A program made the position numbers and the translations under genes. DNA of 16,987 nucleotides, from the NCBI GenBank assembly GCA_003645215.1, contig QNEM01000017.1:1-16987 (forward strand). Direction: 5' to 3'. This DNA is from Gammaproteobacteria bacterium. GTDB taxonomy: Bacteria > Pseudomonadota > Gammaproteobacteria > Eutrophobiales > Eutrophobiaceae. Every line of letters begins with the position of its first letter. The stretch's first letter is position 1. Positions 16,051 through 16,987 of this stretch are shown here, one piece after another. Below the pieces are notes generated by a model. That model saw nothing but the letters and a program-made list of their open reading frames with translations. It was not told the origin of the DNA and did not search any database.

Positions 16051-16494
16051 TTATTGCTTACTTGGTAATTTGGGCACCAACCGGGTTCTTGAATAACGGT
16101 CGTGGAACGTCAGGCTGTTTGCATCGAATAATGCCCAGACGAAACCCGCGCCAAAAGCCATCAAAGACAGGGTCGCCAATGTGAAACGGCTGGATGCACG
16201 TAACCAACTCACTGCTCTTTTGTCATCCTGATACAGGCAAATATGCCAGGCACGCATGCCCAATGTGCGACCGCCATTCACCCAATGCCAGACAAAATAT
16301 AAATAAGACACAATAAACAGAAATAAGTCGTAGATGAGATTATTGCTGGTAATGGCCTCACCATTGGTAAAAACGACCAGAATCAGGGTCGCCAGGAAAA
16401 ACAGAGAAAACAGGCACAAACCATCGTAAAACATAGCTGCCAGACGTTTTAACATGCTGCATTGCTTATCATTATGGTCTGTATTTACTGGCAT
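16051..16494 (-). CDS. RDD-family membrane protein
   Basis: This is a small polytopic protein of the RDD family, whose function is generally unknown; some members have been linked to ion or sodium/proton transport. The namesake residues are visible: R17 in MLKRLAAMFYDGL, D24 in the same helix, and the late aspartate in FHDRYSRTRLV. The loop motif NGGRTLGMRAWHI between TM2 and TM3 is diagnostic. About three TM helices are seen (26-47, 58-75, 107-125). The frame also opens at TTG 16503, three codons earlier, but I prefer ATG 16494 (147 aa). Ribosome sites are weak for both; ATG 16452 is a further possibility because homology begins there. RDD genes are often found near lptFG in Gammaproteobacteria (recalled, not checked). 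Confidence 0.9.
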   Translation of the reverse strand: MPVNTDHNDKQCSMLKRLAAMFYDGLCLFSLFFLATLILVVFTNGEAITSNNLIYDLFLFIVSYLYFVWHWVNGGRTLGMRAWHICLYQDDKRAVSWLRASSRFTLATLSLMAFGAGFVWALFDANSLTFHDRYSRTRLVPKLPSKQ

Positions 16495-16600
16495 TTGGAA
16501 CAAATAAGGGGTGTTGGTGACTAAGGAATATAAGTTGATAAAGAATATAGGAATGGTAAATTTTTGTGTGCTTATCTGAATAATTTGTCTAGTATTAGTC

Positions 16601-16622
16601 CTGAATCATGAAGAAGATTCAG
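16601..16622. repeat. 7-bp inverted repeat upstream of the truncated hydrolase gene
   Basis: CTGAATC (16601-16607) and GATTCAG (16616-16622) are perfect inverted complements around an 8-nt spacer, 36 nt before the start at 16658. There is no T-run. It could be an operator half-site pair or a transcript hairpin, or it may be chance. Confidence 0.4.
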
Positions 16623-16645
16623 TTCAGTTGTCGGCAGTATGTAAT

Positions 16646-16651
16646 AGGGGA
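16646..16651 (+). promoter_or_regulatory. Shine-Dalgarno AGGGGA that decides the start at 16658
   Basis: AGGGGA ends 6 nt before ATG 16658. The upstream in-frame ATG at 16628 has no comparable site, so 16658 is the better start. Confidence 0.65.
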
Positions 16652-16657
16652 TATTAC

Positions 16658-16870
16658 ATGATTGGAAACAACGAAATCGAAGAAAATATTTTTGTCCCGG
16701 AAATGGTTAATCCGGGGAGAGAAATACCAGTCTTATTGTTACTCGCGTTATTGTTTTTGGCCATGTCTGGTGTCGCACAATCAGAAGCAGTCAGTTTTGA
16801 ACCCCCTGGTCAGTTGGTCGATGTCAACGGCCGTGACATGCATATCAATTGTATCCAAATTACAAATTAA
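16658..16870 (+). pseudogene. Truncated N-terminus of an alpha/beta-hydrolase-like protein
   Basis: The frame encodes 70 aa. A polar lead of about 22 residues is followed by one hydrophobic segment, IPVLLLLALLFLAMSGVAQ (signal or anchor), and then EPPGQLVDVNGRDMHINC. This last stretch is the characteristic beginning of many secreted or membrane-anchored alpha/beta-hydrolases, which usually continue with a Gly-rich SPTVVLEAG-like strand. Here the family pattern ends at the cysteine (codon 16850-16852), followed by IQITN and a TAA whose last two bases are the first bases of the palindromic element. No catalytic Ser-Asp-His region is present. A good ribosome site is kept, so a short peptide could still be made. 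The 65 nt after the palindrome show no resumption of the hydrolase in any forward frame. Confidence 0.55.
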
Positions 16871-16922
16871 AGGGGACAGATTTATTTTAGATGTAATTCT
16901 ATAAAATAATTCTGTCCCCTTT
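16869..16922. repeat. 54-bp near-perfect palindrome, REP/MITE-like
   Basis: The arms AAAGGGGACAGA (16869-16880) and TCTGTCCCCTTT (16911-16922) are perfect 12-bp inverted complements. After one mismatch (16881/16910) pairing continues for 8 more bp (16882-16889 with 16902-16909), leaving a 12-nt loop (16890-16901). The GC-rich part is at the outer ends and the inside is AT-rich, unlike a terminator. From memory, GGGGACAGA(T)TTATTT motifs of this kind accompany REP-associated tyrosine (Y1) transposases in proteobacteria; the transposase itself is not in the window. The element marks the end of the truncated hydrolase frame. Confidence 0.8.
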
Positions 16923-16987
16923 CTTCAGGCAATGTTTGTAACGATTGTTGCTCTTCTGCTTTTATTTGACTGAATACCATGCCGAAC

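Noticed and set aside
16869..16922. Palindrome as a rho-independent terminator
   Set aside because: The GC-rich pairs are at the base, the inner stem is AT-rich, only three T follow the right arm, and the loop is large.
16923..16987. Continuation of the hydrolase after the palindrome
   Set aside because: No forward frame shows the expected Gly-rich strand after the N-terminal motif in the 65 nt available; longer sequence would be needed to exclude it.
1..16987. CRISPR array, tRNA or rRNA gene, prophage, toxin-antitoxin or other defence module
   Set aside because: I looked for spaced direct repeats, cloverleaf-like segments and mobile or defence gene motifs. None is present apart from the single palindrome at the right end.

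Overview
The window reads as chromosomal DNA of a gammaproteobacterium with moderate, slightly AT-rich base composition. The main evidence is gene order: pepA-holC-valS on one strand, divergent from lptF-lptG on the other, is the arrangement known from Escherichia coli and many other Gammaproteobacteria. HolC and LptF/LptG of this type also point to Gram-negative proteobacteria. I cannot place the genus.

Layout, left to right. Positions 1-4174 hold an RND efflux operon on the minus strand: a periplasmic adaptor followed by an inner-membrane RND pump that runs off the left edge. The two are joined by an ATGA stop/start overlap. Beyond the adaptor lies a small unrecognised ORF (4249-4560, +). 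Next comes a two-TM protein with a degenerate GGDEF domain (4738-5517, +), which converges on a cold-shock protein gene (5603-5806, -). The two share a strong bidirectional terminator at 5548-5577.

From 5975 to 12966 everything is on the minus strand. In transcription order it is pepA, holC, an acidic 139-aa protein of unknown function, valS, a short-type cysE and yaaA. pepA, holC and the unknown gene are almost contiguous. A 152-nt gap precedes valS, and 22 nt separate valS from cysE. A 161-nt divergent region separates pepA from lptF-lptG (13128-15298, +), which encode the two membrane subunits of the lipopolysaccharide transporter LptBFG and are also joined by an ATGA overlap.

The right end is more variable. 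A six-TM protein of unknown function (minus strand) overlaps the 3' end of lptG by 29 nt, tail to tail. An RDD-family membrane protein gene follows. The last gene looks like the first 65 or so residues of an alpha/beta-hydrolase and stops exactly at a 54-bp near-perfect palindrome with 12-bp perfect arms. That palindrome resembles the REP/MITE-like elements associated with RAYT (Y1-type) transposases.

Most of the window is ordinary housekeeping DNA. I do not see a convincing new multi-gene system. The items most worth a second look are the palindrome and the hydrolase remnant it ends, the GGDEF protein with a broken active-site motif but an intact inhibitory-site motif, the acidic gene between holC and valS, and the convergent overlap at the end of lptG.
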